Shown: positions 27,190 through 35,588, numbered from the stretch's first letter. The stretch: 64,000 nt of DNA from Nitrospira_E sp052156535 (GCF_052156535.1 NZ_JBQKUP010000042.1:62001-126000), one strand, 5' to 3'. Numbers and translations are program-made. Notes: generated by a model from the sequence alone, not told the origin.

Positions 27190-28752
27190 ATGGCTATCGA
27201 CTCTATCGTGCAATTGGCCTTGATGTCCAAAGCCAAAAAAGTCTTTGAAAAGGAAGGAACGTTTCTGAGTTTTCCTGTGACACCCTTGGCCTATATCAAA
27301 GAGGATCTGGATTTTTTTTCACAGGAAACCGGGAGTGATCTTCTCAAGAGCAAGGCTAATCTGGCCGCGTTTTCAACGCTCGTGAATCTAATTCCCCATG
27401 ATGAGGCCTGGTTACCCACTGATACACGCTTTTTGTGGAATGAGTTGGAATATGTGCTGAGAGAAGGCATGCTTGCATCTTCGACGCGTACACCGGAAGA
27501 AGAAGTGGCGTATCAGAAGGCGTTGGCCTTTCTGAAAGTCCCGGGTGAGGGAGGTCTTCTCCAGGACAGCCCGAAGGTCAGGGTCTATAACCAGTATAAG
27601 GATGCCTATATTATGGCTGAGCAGGAATTCATGGAGGCGAGAAGTACGGGTGAGGCCGCAGAGGACGAATCAGAGAAAAAACACTGGCGGGAGGTCGATG
27701 AGCCTGCGTTTCGGGCAAAGCTCAAGGATCTGGATAATCAGTGGATCCTGGAGGGTTACAAGAATGAAGTCAATATTGCCAGAAGTCAGTACCAGAATCT
27801 TGGAGCCAAATCTCCCACAATGACCTGGGATGAGTGGAAGGGATGTTTTAATCAGGATCTCGACAGTGAGACCAATGCTCAGGATAATTTTACGGTTTTC
27901 CCAAGCAGCTTTACCCCGTCAAATGCCTTGGAAGAAGGTTCGTGGAATCCCTTTTCTCTCAGCGAGGCGGAAATCAACACGTTAGTACATGAAGCACCGG
28001 CAGATCTCCGCGAGCGATTTTCGGCTGATGGAAAAGTCTCCTCGATGAAATCTGTGACCTTGGAATTCAGTTCTGCGGCCATCAAGCGGTCCTGGTTTGA
28101 TTCTGAAATTTTCCGGGCACGGTTCTGGCGGTTGTCAGATTCCACCAAGATTTTTTCTGACGGTGGCAGTCCGCCTTCCGGAGATTGTCCGGCCTATGTC
28201 ACGGCAATCGTCTTCGCCAGAAAAGTGGTCGTCGAGGCAAAACAAACCCAATCAACCTCTTCCAACCCGAAAATGTCTGTAGATTTACGTTTTAACTATG
28301 CGGTGAAAGATCAAAATTCGATAAAAAGGATAAACCCTGCTGTCCTGCAAGCCGTGCAACCGCAATTGATGAAAAGGCCACCGATAGCACCACAACAAAT
28401 CAAAGCCCAACCTGTACAACCTTTAATCATGAAAATGCGGCCCAAGGCGATGGCCTCGTTTAAGTCCACGGCCATCAGGGTGCCAACTCAGCCAACCAGA
28501 GGGAATGTCTTGGTAAAACCAGCGGTCATGACTCCAATGGTCGCTCGCCCGGCTTTCTCCCGGTCCATGGTGACCCTGAAGGCGTCGGCCTATACCCGGT
28601 TACCGACGACCCCGGTTCGGAGGCCGGCGCCACGTCCTGCAACGCCGGCATCCCCCCCGCCTAACGTTCCTGACAAGAACATTTATATATTGGCGTTCAT
28701 TTGTAAGCCGTTACCGAAATGCCCCGATCCTGATATGGCCTTACAGTGGTGA
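27190..28752 (+). CDS. Unrecognised protein, second tandem paralogue
   Basis: A 520-residue protein starting 96 bases after the first paralogue and likely cotranscribed. It shares KRSWFDSEIFRARFWRL, SDGGSPPSGDCPAYVTAIVF and KPLPKCPDPD with that protein, in the same order. The glycine-rich insert of the first is replaced by a long Pro/Lys/Arg/Met-rich low-complexity stretch (about residues 385-490) before the shared C-terminus. No signal peptide or membrane segment. Function unknown. Confidence 0.8.
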   Translation: MAIDSIVQLALMSKAKKVFEKEGTFLSFPVTPLAYIKEDLDFFSQETGSDLLKSKANLAAFSTLVNLIPHDEAWLPTDTRFLWNELEYVLREGMLASSTRTPEEEVAYQKALAFLKVPGEGGLLQDSPKVRVYNQYKDAYIMAEQEFMEARSTGEAAEDESEKKHWREVDEPAFRAKLKDLDNQWILEGYKNEVNIARSQYQNLGAKSPTMTWDEWKGCFNQDLDSETNAQDNFTVFPSSFTPSNALEEGSWNPFSLSEAEINTLVHEAPADLRERFSADGKVSSMKSVTLEFSSAAIKRSWFDSEIFRARFWRLSDSTKIFSDGGSPPSGDCPAYVTAIVFARKVVVEAKQTQSTSSNPKMSVDLRFNYAVKDQNSIKRINPAVLQAVQPQLMKRPPIAPQQIKAQPVQPLIMKMRPKAMASFKSTAIRVPTQPTRGNVLVKPAVMTPMVARPAFSRSMVTLKASAYTRLPTTPVRRPAPRPATPASPPPNVPDKNIYILAFICKPLPKCPDPDMALQW

Positions 28753-28857
28753 TTCACAAAGGAGAAAGAGTGGTGAAGGCAACGTATTTCTTGGGACGAC
28801 ATTCATTCAAATATCGACGTTCGGATCAACAGTCCGGAAAAAATGCAAAACACAAGT

Positions 28858-29610
28858 TTAGAAATGAATGCGAAGGTCCGCGACGAGCGGAAGGTGATCT
28901 GAGGCGATGAGTGCAGCACGAGATTTCGGAAGATGCACATGGTTCACGTCAATCCGGCCCTCATAAAAGATATGGTCGAGATGCAAGAGCGGCAAAAATC
29001 CCGGATAGGTCCGTCGTCGTTTGACAAAGGGGCGAATGTCCAGGCTCTGAAATCGTGGGGTGAGGATATCGGTGGTCACACCACGCCCCCACTCGTTGAA
29101 ATCCCCGAGAATGATTTTCGGTCCGGCCCCTCGATGCTGGTCCAAAATCATAGCCAGGTTCTCCGCTTGATACTTGCGTTCCCGTAAACCCGTCCCCATA
29201 TGCACGTTGTAGACATGTAAGGTCTGATTACCCAGTCGGAGGTCAGCGCGTTGACAACATCGGCCGCGCCGGGTTCTCCAGGTCAAGTCATGTTGTGCAT
29301 CATTGACGATCGGGAATCGGCTTAAAATCATGTTCCCAAAGGGATATCCGTGACGCAGCCTGGCAGATGCCATGACCCACCCCATCCCCATCAACGCACC
29401 AAGCAGTTCATCCTGTCCCCGGCCCTTGGGGCCAAGCCCTAGGACTTCCTGGAGAGCAATGACATCCGGATGCAGGTCCGACAGAACTTCCGCAATCCGT
29501 CTGGGCATGATTCGACGATCCATCCCGCAACACCGGTGAATGTTATAGGTCACGATCCGAATGTCGAGGGAAGTCGGCGGTTGGGGAACCTGTTGAAGTG
29601 TCCGGGCCAT
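28858..29610 (-). CDS. Endonuclease/exonuclease/phosphatase-fold hydrolase
   Basis: A 250-residue EEP-superfamily enzyme. Visible active-site motifs are TYNIHRC, ALQEVL (metal-binding Glu), NVHMG, LGDFNEWG (Asp, Asn) and SDHLPLVAD (catalytic His). Family members hydrolyse phosphodiesters in DNA, RNA, lipids or inositol phosphates; the substrate here cannot be told. No signal peptide. It is a single gene facing the unknown pair. Confidence 0.88.
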   Translation of the reverse strand: MARTLQQVPQPPTSLDIRIVTYNIHRCCGMDRRIMPRRIAEVLSDLHPDVIALQEVLGLGPKGRGQDELLGALMGMGWVMASARLRHGYPFGNMILSRFPIVNDAQHDLTWRTRRGRCCQRADLRLGNQTLHVYNVHMGTGLRERKYQAENLAMILDQHRGAGPKIILGDFNEWGRGVTTDILTPRFQSLDIRPFVKRRRTYPGFLPLLHLDHIFYEGRIDVNHVHLPKSRAALIASDHLPLVADLRIHF

Positions 29611-30104
29611 GGGTGAATGAAAAATCCTTGTAAATCAGGAAGTGGCAATTGCTATAGAGACCATATCATGCCGCGATAATGATCGGAGGCATTAAAAAAT
29701 ATCAAATTTTTATAATTGGCAAATTACAGACCAGGAGAGAAAAATGCCGTCCACAAATTTTGTGGATAACTTGGTGGTTAATGGCCAGGCCAGGCCTTTT
29801 TCTGAAGGATTGATAAAGAAATGAGCGGAATGCACATATTTTGGGCATTGTATGGAAATTATTTTTAGATACTACATATAGGGGTGATAAATTTTTGGCG
29901 TAGTCGTAAAGGTAGATTGCAGATTATGTCTTGACTTTTTTGATTTAGTTGATCTTCGGGAGTGCCTTCAAACTCTCATCATGATCATCTAAAAATGGTT
30001 TATCCACAGAATGGATGTTGCCTTGTTGATAATCAACTAAATGAGAATGGTTTTGTCAGCTCCTGAAGGGCATTTTCGTCTGGCCAATACGTTTTCGCTT
30101 GTGT
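29611..30104. other. AT-rich region with DnaA-box-like sites
   Basis: Nearly 500 gene-free bases. TGTGGATAA (29761-29769) and TTATCCACA (30000-30008) are exact DnaA boxes on opposite strands; TGTTGATAA (30024-30032) is a one-mismatch box. The first overlaps a 15-base palindrome, CCACAAATTTTGTGG (29751-29765), and the third a palindrome GTTGATAATCAAC (30025-30037). The DNA between is AT-rich. It may be a replication origin or a DnaA-regulated site; no dnaA, dnaN or parAB gene is nearby. Confidence 0.35.
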
Positions 30105-30320
30105 TCATCGGACATTTCTCAGACATTGAAATGTTTCACGGGCAACCCTCGACTCTTCGTCGGTTCCAATCACCAGCAATTGAATAGCGGATTCCTTGCC
30201 ATGAATGGGAATGGCCTCTCCTGCCTGCACATCAGAGGCCTCGAGATTTCGAGGGCTATCCAGAGAGAGACCGCACCAGTCTATTTCCTGGCAGAATAGA
30301 GCGATTGTTCGGAAAATCAA
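30105..30320 (-). CDS. Possible small hypothetical protein
   Basis: A 71-residue frame downstream of the cation transporter on the same strand. It has a reasonable composition (QLLVIGTDEESRVARETFQC) but no recognised family and no convincing ribosome-binding site. It could equally be non-coding. Confidence 0.25.
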   Translation of the reverse strand: MIFRTIALFCQEIDWCGLSLDSPRNLEASDVQAGEAIPIHGKESAIQLLVIGTDEESRVARETFQCLRNVR

Positions 30321-30397
30321 CAGTGAAGGATTTGTTCCAGGTGGAGCAGCCAGAAATGAGGGAGATTCAATGGGGCTTTTGGCTGCGAGGGATGAGG

Positions 30398-31024
30398 TTA
30401 AGTTGATTGATGGTTCACTTGAAGCTCTCTCATCGCCCCCCGCAAGACGAATACCGCCGACCGTAGAAACAGAGCCGCGAGTCCCAAACCCACAAGAATA
30501 TCAGGCCAGCCTGAACCGGTGAACCATACGCCCATGGCGGCACCCAGCACCGACACATTCGCAATAATATCGTTGCGGGAACATAACCAGACCGAGCTCA
30601 TATTGATATCATCGGCTCGATGGCGCCAGAGCAGCACAAGGCACAGGCTATTGGCGGCAAGCGCAAGTAAGCCAATAAGGCCAATGGTCTCGAATACAGG
30701 AACATGGGGAAGAATCATTTTATACATCGCTTGGCCAAACACGAAGAGCCCGAAGGCCGCCATAATTCCGCCTTTGAGAAGAGCGGCCTTGGTTTTCATT
30801 CTTGCGCCGCGCGCGACGACGTAAATACTGAAGCCATAGACCAGGGCATCGCCCAGCATATCCAGCGAATCAGCGATCAGGGAAACAGAGCCGGCCAGCA
30901 GGCCTGCGATGAGTTCGACGAAGAACATGACCGCATTGATACCCAGCACGATCTTCAGCGTTGAGCTTTGGCGATCACGCAGTACCTCAATCTCACACAC
31001 TTTGTCATTGCAACAATCAGCCAT
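30398..31024 (-). CDS. Cation diffusion facilitator-type transporter (short form)
   Basis: A 208-residue membrane protein with five to six helices. DSLDMLGDALVYGFS matches the metal-binding D-x3-D helix of CDF exporters, and SRNDIIANV its counterpart in a later helix. The C-terminal cytoplasmic domain is missing, as in short CDF-like proteins. The N-terminus has a Cys cluster (ADCCNDKVCE) that may capture metal. Probably a divalent metal (Zn, Co, Ni) exporter. Confidence 0.85.
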   Translation of the reverse strand: MADCCNDKVCEIEVLRDRQSSTLKIVLGINAVMFFVELIAGLLAGSVSLIADSLDMLGDALVYGFSIYVVARGARMKTKAALLKGGIMAAFGLFVFGQAMYKMILPHVPVFETIGLIGLLALAANSLCLVLLWRHRADDINMSSVWLCSRNDIIANVSVLGAAMGVWFTGSGWPDILVGLGLAALFLRSAVFVLRGAMRELQVNHQST

Positions 31025-31654
31025 AGTTGAATCTTTGAGAATTTGTAGCGGGATAATTAATGAAGCCTAACACGTTAATGAATTCATTGTATCAAATGAA
31101 ATTCTGTGAGCCTTGAGCGAGAAACCGCATTTCTCAGTATCTTGATTTTTCCAAAATCCTCATTAAAGATTTGTGCCAGAATGAGCGAAGATCATCGTGG
31201 CACAGGTGGGTGAACATAAGAAAAAAGAGCCATCAACCTATGTCATCCTGAGCGGGAGGCGAAGGATCTGTGCCCAGGTGAAGCAGACAGGGTTCAGCGA
31301 GATTTTGGTCATCATATTTTCTCATCCGGACGGGAGCAGATATTTGACTGGCAGTGAGCGAAGAAAGATCTACGAAAGCGCGATGAATAAAGATCAGAAT
31401 TCTTGACATATTTACACCATTGTACAAAAATGCCGTCGCATCGAGAATGGCTGAATCGTGTGACCCTTGTGTTTCGGGGCACATATGAGTGACCGAAAAT
31501 GGTATGGAACAACATGAACAGGGGAATAGGTTAAGCAAAACCAAAAGAGTTTAACAAAGCGCTGCACGCGGCATTTGGCCGCAGTCACGTTTGCTCGCAG
31601 TTCCTGTGGCCATAGTCAATACCTTCCCACCTCACCATCATTCCAAGAGGGAAA
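31025..31654. other. Island edge: gene-free region with repeat fragments
   Basis: About 630 bases. It contains one half-copy of the GTCATCCTGAG repeat (31242-31280; main cluster at 50.5-51.5 kb), one copy of a 45-base direct repeat (31480-31523) whose partner lies at 32271-32316, and GTTTAAC (31553-31559) followed by AAAGCGCTGCACGCGG, which resembles one half of an integron attC site. No gene is seen. Confidence 0.4.
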
Positions 31655-32316
31655 ATGTTCGCACCGTCAGCAACACGCGCATCGCTATCCGAATACGATA
31701 GGTCAATCGCCGCTCTCGTGACCGCGTTTATCTGCGATCCCTTCGTTCGCTGGATGTTTCCCGACGCAAACCAGTATCTGCATTACTTCCCACAAGCACT
31801 GAAATACTTTGCTGGACGCGCCTTCGACCACGGATCGGCCTATCGTTCCGAGGACTTTAAAGCCGTAGCGCTCTGGCTACCTCCCGGCGTCGGTCCTGAC
31901 GAAGAGGCGCTCGGCCCGGTCTTGCAAGAAGGTGTGGCCACTGAACGGCAAGGGGAGGTCTTTGCCATATTAGAACAGGCAAGCGCCTCACATCCGCCGG
32001 TGGCACACAGGTACCTGCCTGCCATTGGCGTTGAACCGATGTTTCAAGGCAAGGGGTACGCCAGTGCATTGCTTGCGCAGGGCGTTGAAGTGTGTGATGA
32101 GGCTCACGTTGCCGCTTATCTTGAGGCGACTAACCCGGTCAATATTCCTCTCTATAGGCGCTTCGGGTTCGAGGTGGTGGGAGAAATTCAGGCTGGCAGT
32201 TCACAGCCCATTTTCCCCATGCTCCGTGTCGCACGTTAAGTGAAATCCTAGGGCCCTTATGGTTTAAGAGCACACATCAGTGACCGAAAATGCCAGGGAA
32301 TTCCATGAACAATGAA
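31480..32316. repeat. Direct repeat pair flanking the GNAT gene
   Basis: Two imperfect 45-base copies, 31480-31523 and 32271-32316, share AGTGACCGAAAATG and, 8-9 bases later, CATGAAC. They bracket the acetyltransferase gene at 31655-32239. Such a pair may mark insertion of a gene cassette or an old element. Confidence 0.5.
31655..32239 (+). CDS. GNAT-family N-acetyltransferase
   Basis: A 194-residue protein with the acetyl-CoA binding loop FQGKGYASALL (Q-x-x-G-x-A/G) preceded by LPAIGVEP, and the following NIPLYRRFGFEVVGE, which is typical of motif B. The substrate is unknown. It lies between two copies of a direct repeat and in an accessory island with toxin-antitoxin genes, so it is probably a mobile passenger. 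Confidence 0.87.
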   Translation: MFAPSATRASLSEYDRSIAALVTAFICDPFVRWMFPDANQYLHYFPQALKYFAGRAFDHGSAYRSEDFKAVALWLPPGVGPDEEALGPVLQEGVATERQGEVFAILEQASASHPPVAHRYLPAIGVEPMFQGKGYASALLAQGVEVCDEAHVAAYLEATNPVNIPLYRRFGFEVVGEIQAGSSQPIFPMLRVAR

Positions 32317-32457
32317 GGAAGAAGATGCGACCGGATGCCTTCGGATGAACTCATTGAATTGGGAACGATCATGTGATTATCTTCAGAAAGTTCGATGCCG
32401 TGGGATCCGGATAAAAATTGGAAGATCCGGAACATTGTTAGACGCCAAGGAGACATC

Positions 32458-32910
32458 ATGACCGTCAAGCGTATGGACAACGTCGGCATTGTGGTAGAAG
32501 ACATTGATGCCGCCATTGAGTTCTTCACCGAACTTGGCCTCGAGCTCGAGGGGCGCGCCCCAATTGAAGGAGACTGGGCAGATGGCGTCACCGGATTGCG
32601 CGACATGCGGGTCGAGATTGCAATGATGCGTACGCCGGATGGTCACAGCCGGATCGAGTTGTCGCGATTCCTCGCGCCGCCTGTGGTCGCCGATCACCGT
32701 AGCGCGCCGGTGAATGCTCTCGGTTACCTACGTGTCATGTTCGCCGTGGAGGACATCGACGATACGCTCGCACGGCTCGGCAAACGCGGCGCGGAGCTCG
32801 TCGGCGAAGTGGTCCGGTACGAAAACACGTATCGGCTCTGCTACATCCGAGGTCCCGAAGGAATTCTCATTGGGCTGGCCCAAGAGCTCGGGCAGCAGAC
32901 CTCCCAATGA
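32458..32910 (+). CDS. VOC-family (glyoxalase/bleomycin-resistance-like) protein
   Basis: A 150-residue protein. ATG 32458 follows AAGGAGA at normal spacing. Two beta-alpha-beta-beta-beta modules are visible: MDNVGIVVEDIDAAIEFF and LRVMFAVEDIDDTLARL, then GPEGILIGLAQEL with the metal-binding Glu position. Substrate unknown. Just upstream GTTAGAC (32439-32445) fits the integron core-site pattern GTTRRRY. Confidence 0.88.
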   Translation: MTVKRMDNVGIVVEDIDAAIEFFTELGLELEGRAPIEGDWADGVTGLRDMRVEIAMMRTPDGHSRIELSRFLAPPVVADHRSAPVNALGYLRVMFAVEDIDDTLARLGKRGAELVGEVVRYENTYRLCYIRGPEGILIGLAQELGQQTSQ

Positions 32911-32938
32911 GCTCCTGTGATTGGTACAGATTGTTCTG

Positions 32939-33152
32939 TGTTGCCGGGTTTCGCCCCGGCAGGCGAGGTCCTTTTGTTTCGGCAAAAGGCCCCAAAACCA
33001 TTGACGCCCCGCCCGTCTCCTCTGATTGATCGGACGCTAACCACGGGAGAGCGGACCATCTCGCCAGGCCTGTCCTGAGGTTTCTCGAAGGGCTCACACA
33101 AGGCCCGCCAGGAAAAAGATCGTCCGATTATGGGACGGGCGGCAGGCGTCGG
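32939..33152 (+). repeat. Dispersed structured repeat R, copy 1
   Basis: About 210 bases beginning with the hairpin GCCGGGTTTCGCCCCGGC, then CCTTTTG-TTTCGG-CAAAAGG, and ending GACGGGCGGCAGGCGTCGG, which pairs with the early CGCCCGTC. Five full copies and one shortened copy occur in the window on both strands. Open frames inside it are artefacts. Confidence 0.9.
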
Positions 33153-33193
33153 AATAGGGGAGATAAAAGTTTCAGGGTCAGGGTATGAGAACA

Positions 33194-33298
33194 AATCTGT
33201 TGATGACGAATTTCTGTCTTCCCCTTCCCACCTGCTCCTTGAAGCCCCTGCTGCGGACTACTTCTTCAATCTGCGTACGAAACTCTCAACAATAAGTT
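33194..33298. repeat. MITE-like repeat M, copy 1
   Basis: About 105 bases bounded by inverted ends AATCTGTTGATGA and TCAACAATAAGTT. Three related copies lie at 34827-35519. It follows repeat R copy 1. Confidence 0.75.
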
Positions 33299-33324
33299 TG
33301 CCCCTCGTTCTGAGGTTGACGGAA

Positions 33325-33342
33325 TGTAATCGTTCGATTACA
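33325..33342. promoter_or_regulatory. Operator/promoter of the higBA-like module
   Basis: TGTAATCGTTCGATTACA is a perfect 8-bp inverted repeat around TT. A -35-like TTGACG (33316-33321) and a -10-like TACAGT (33339-33344) at 17-base spacing flank or overlap it, as expected for autorepression by the antitoxin. Confidence 0.6.
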
Positions 33343-33350
33343 GTTATTTT

Positions 33351-33644
33351 ATGTTTTTAGTCAAGCCACTACCTCAATTCACCAAGTGGCTCGACGGTTT
33401 ATCCGATGAGGCGGTACGCGGGGTGGTAATTGCACGCATCAAGCGCCTTGAACTCGGATTGATGGGGGATGTTGAGCCGGTTGGCGAGGGCGTGTCGGAG
33501 CTACGCATCCGTTTCGGCGCGGGCTGGCGCATATATTTCGTAAGGCGCCGCGTTCATTTGATTGTGTTGCTCGCCGGTGGTAGCAAGCGCACCCAGAAGA
33601 CGGATATCAAGCGCGCTAAGTCGCTGGCAGCTCTACTAGATTAA
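33351..33644 (+). CDS. RelE/HigB-type toxin
   Basis: A 97-residue protein of the 'addiction module killer' branch: KPLPQFTKWLDGLSD at the N-terminus, ELRIRFGAGWRIYF in the core and VLLAGGSKRTQKTDIKRAK near the end. Such toxins cut mRNA on the ribosome. It starts about 8 bases after the presumed -10 box and has no Shine-Dalgarno sequence, so the message may be leaderless. The antitoxin gene follows by 15 bases: toxin-first order as in higBA. Confidence 0.87.
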   Translation: MFLVKPLPQFTKWLDGLSDEAVRGVVIARIKRLELGLMGDVEPVGEGVSELRIRFGAGWRIYFVRRRVHLIVLLAGGSKRTQKTDIKRAKSLAALLD

Positions 33645-33659
33645 TTGACGGAGATAACC

Positions 33660-33965
33660 ATGGCCAAACGTATTAAGACGGTTGACTTACCCGATTTTGA
33701 CGCTGCGCCGTATCTCGATAGCGAGGTAGCTGTTGCGGCCTATCTTACGGATATTCTGGAGGCGAATGATCCGGCCCTGCTGGCGTCTGCACTGGGCGAC
33801 ATTGCCCGTGCGCGTGGCATGAGCGAAATCGCCAAGGCATCCGGGCTGACTCGCGAAGCCTTGTATAAGGCGCTGCGCCCCGATGCGAAACCACGCTACG
33901 ACACTATCGTCAAGGTCTGCGGGGCGCTGGGGGTGCGGCTGGTGGCGCAGGCGGTTCATGCTTAG
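33660..33965 (+). CDS. HigA-like antitoxin with HTH
   Basis: A 101-residue protein starting at ATG 33660 (GGAG before it). ARARGMSEIAKASGLTREALYKAL is a helix-turn-helix typical of antidote proteins of HigA type, followed by YDTIVKVCGALG. It should neutralise the toxin encoded just upstream and bind the palindrome at 33325. Confidence 0.88.
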   Translation: MAKRIKTVDLPDFDAAPYLDSEVAVAAYLTDILEANDPALLASALGDIARARGMSEIAKASGLTREALYKALRPDAKPRYDTIVKVCGALGVRLVAQAVHA

Positions 33966-34063
33966 GGCCCCCGGCCTACTTCTCAGCCGCGAGGTCTGGT
34001 CTGTTAGCGGTCCACATTGGTATCTGGTAAACTTGCCTCAGTAGAAAATGGGAGGACATAGTT

Positions 34064-34297
34064 ATGGCCCGCACAATTGAAAAGATTGAGAAGGAGATCA
34101 GGTCATTAAGCGCTAAGGAGAAAGCGCAATTACTTCGTTCGCTTATAACCGAACTTGATGCTCCATCTGACGACGATGTTGAGCAGGCTTGGCTCGAAGA
34201 GGGGCAGAGGCGACATCGGGAGCTTGTCGAAGGCAAGGTAAAAGGTGTTCCCGGCGAGCGCGTATTTGAGAATCTGCAGTCACGTCTGCGTCAATGA
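34064..34297 (+). CDS. Addiction-module antitoxin (Unstab_antitox type)
   Basis: A 77-residue protein with GGGAGGA before the ATG. It has the pattern of small unstable antitoxins: LSAKEKAQLLRSLITELD then DDDVEQAWLEEGQRRHRELVEGKVKGV. Its last codons overlap the toxin start (ATGA), so translation is coupled. Confidence 0.85.
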   Translation: MARTIEKIEKEIRSLSAKEKAQLLRSLITELDAPSDDDVEQAWLEEGQRRHRELVEGKVKGVPGERVFENLQSRLRQ

Positions 34298-34590
34298 CAT
34301 ATGAATTTCATCCGGAGGCGGAACAAGAGTTCATCGAGGCTGCAGCCTTTTATGAGCAAAATGTCACAGGCCTTGGCGAACGTTTTGGTAAGGAGGTGCG
34401 TCGCGCCATAGTGCGACTCATGGAGTACCCTCAGATCGGTTCTCAAATTGATGCCGACCTACGCAGGCTTTTGTTGACTCGGTTTCCCTACTTCCTCATC
34501 TACAGTTCCACCTCAGACTTGCTCAGGGTTGTCGCAGTGGCTCATGTGCACCGTCGCCCCGGTTATTGGCGAATCAGAATCAATCACTAA
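34294..34590 (+). CDS. RelE/ParE-type toxin
   Basis: A 98-residue toxin: YEFHPEAEQEFIEAAAFYE at the N-terminus, LLTRFPYFLIYS in the core and VVAVAHVHRRPGYWRIR at the end, all typical of ParE/RelE toxins. It overlaps the antitoxin by 4 bases. Its stop codon lies within an attC-like hairpin. Confidence 0.88.
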   Translation: MTYEFHPEAEQEFIEAAAFYEQNVTGLGERFGKEVRRAIVRLMEYPQIGSQIDADLRRLLLTRFPYFLIYSSTSDLLRVVAVAHVHRRPGYWRIRINH

Positions 34591-34640
34591 CAACGGGAAG
34601 GAGACCGATACCGTTGTGCGGCTCATCCCTAATGTTAGGC
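34587..34640 (+). other. attC-like integron recombination site (candidate)
   Basis: CTAAC (34587-34591) pairs with GTTAG (34634-34638), GGGA with TCCC, and GAG(a)CCG with CGGCTC leaving one extra-helical A, with an 11-base loop. GTTAGGC fits the core site GTTRRRY. The site begins in the toxin stop codon, as attC sites do in cassettes. The left box (CACTAAC) departs from RYYYAAC, so this is a candidate only. Confidence 0.4.
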
Positions 34641-34826
34641 AACGCCACTAAAACAATGCAACGCGTCAGTGCGACGAGCCATGAAGGTCAGGTCTACTCT
34701 CGTGATATCTGGACAAGCGTCCAGGAATGAAGAACCCTGCAGCAAGCTATCGGGGAATCTTCAAGTTGAACGATCAATAATTTCGGCAAGAGTGTCTGAA
34801 TCCCCAGATTCGAGGGTATGGGGTCA

Positions 34827-34934
34827 AATCTGTTGTTGACGAATTTTGGTCTCTACTTTCCCACCTGCTTCCTGAAGTCTTTGCCTGCGGACTGCTTCCC
34901 CATACCTACGCACGAAACTTTCAACAACAGACTT
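34827..34934. repeat. MITE-like repeat M, copy 2
   Basis: About 108 bases bounded by AATCTGTTGTTGA and TCAACAACAGACTT, nearly perfect inverted ends. Confidence 0.8.
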
Positions 34935-34967
34935 GTCTCCTGTTCCTCGTCTCAGCGTGATGTTCTG

Positions 34968-35182
34968 TGTTGCCGGGTTTCGCCCCGGCAGACGAGCCAC
35001 TTTTGTTTCGGCAAAAGTAGCCAAAACCAATGACGCCCCGCCCGTCTGATCTGATTGAACGGACGCTAACCACGAGAGAGCGGGCCAACTCGCCAGGCCT
35101 GTCCTGGGGATTCTCGAAGGGCTCACACAAGGCCCGCCAAGAAAAAGAGCGTCCGATCATGGGATGGGCGGCAAGCGTCGGA
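34968..35182 (+). repeat. Dispersed structured repeat R, copy 2
   Basis: Same organisation as copy 1 (32939-33152), in the same orientation, and like it followed by a repeat M. Confidence 0.88.
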
Positions 35183-35226
35183 GCAGGGGGGGGGGTGAAA
35201 GTTTTCAGGGTCAGGATATGGGGACA

Positions 35227-35308
35227 AATCTGTTGGTGACGAATTTCTGCCTCCATCTGTCTCACCTGCTTCCCCAAACCTCCACACGACACTCTCAACA
35301 ACAGACTT
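35227..35308. repeat. MITE-like repeat M, copy 3 (shortened)
   Basis: The same inverted ends enclosing only about 80 bases; the central part with TGCCTGCGGACTGC is deleted. Confidence 0.75.
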
Positions 35309-35340
35309 GTCCTCTGTTCCTCGTTTCAACGTGATGTACT

Positions 35341-35374
35341 GTGTTGCCCGGTTTCGCCCCGGCAGGCGTCGGAG
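35341..35374 (+). repeat. Repeat R remnant with internal deletion
   Basis: The first 30 bases of R (GTTTCGCCCCGGCAGGCG) run directly into its last bases (TCGGAGCAGG). The join lies at GGCAGGCG, which occurs near both ends of a full R copy, so recombination between these short direct repeats explains the loss. Confidence 0.75.
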
Positions 35375-35413
35375 CAGGAGAGGTGAAACTTTTAGGGTCA
35401 GGGTAGGGGAACG

Positions 35414-35519
35414 AATCTGTTGTTGACGAAATTCTGCCTCCATCTGTCTCACCTGCTTCCTGAAGCCTTTGCCTGCGGACTGCTTCCTCATTCCTCCACA
35501 CGAAACTCGCAACAACAGA
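35414..35519. repeat. MITE-like repeat M, copy 4
   Basis: About 106 bases, from AATCTGTTGTTGA to GCAACAACAG. It closes the series M-R-M-(R remnant)-M at 34827-35519. Confidence 0.8.
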
Positions 35520-35588
35520 GCCCTATTCGGCTCAGCAAATTCAAGGAATGATTCTTTTTCTAGCTCATTGATTTATCTTGGTTTAGAG

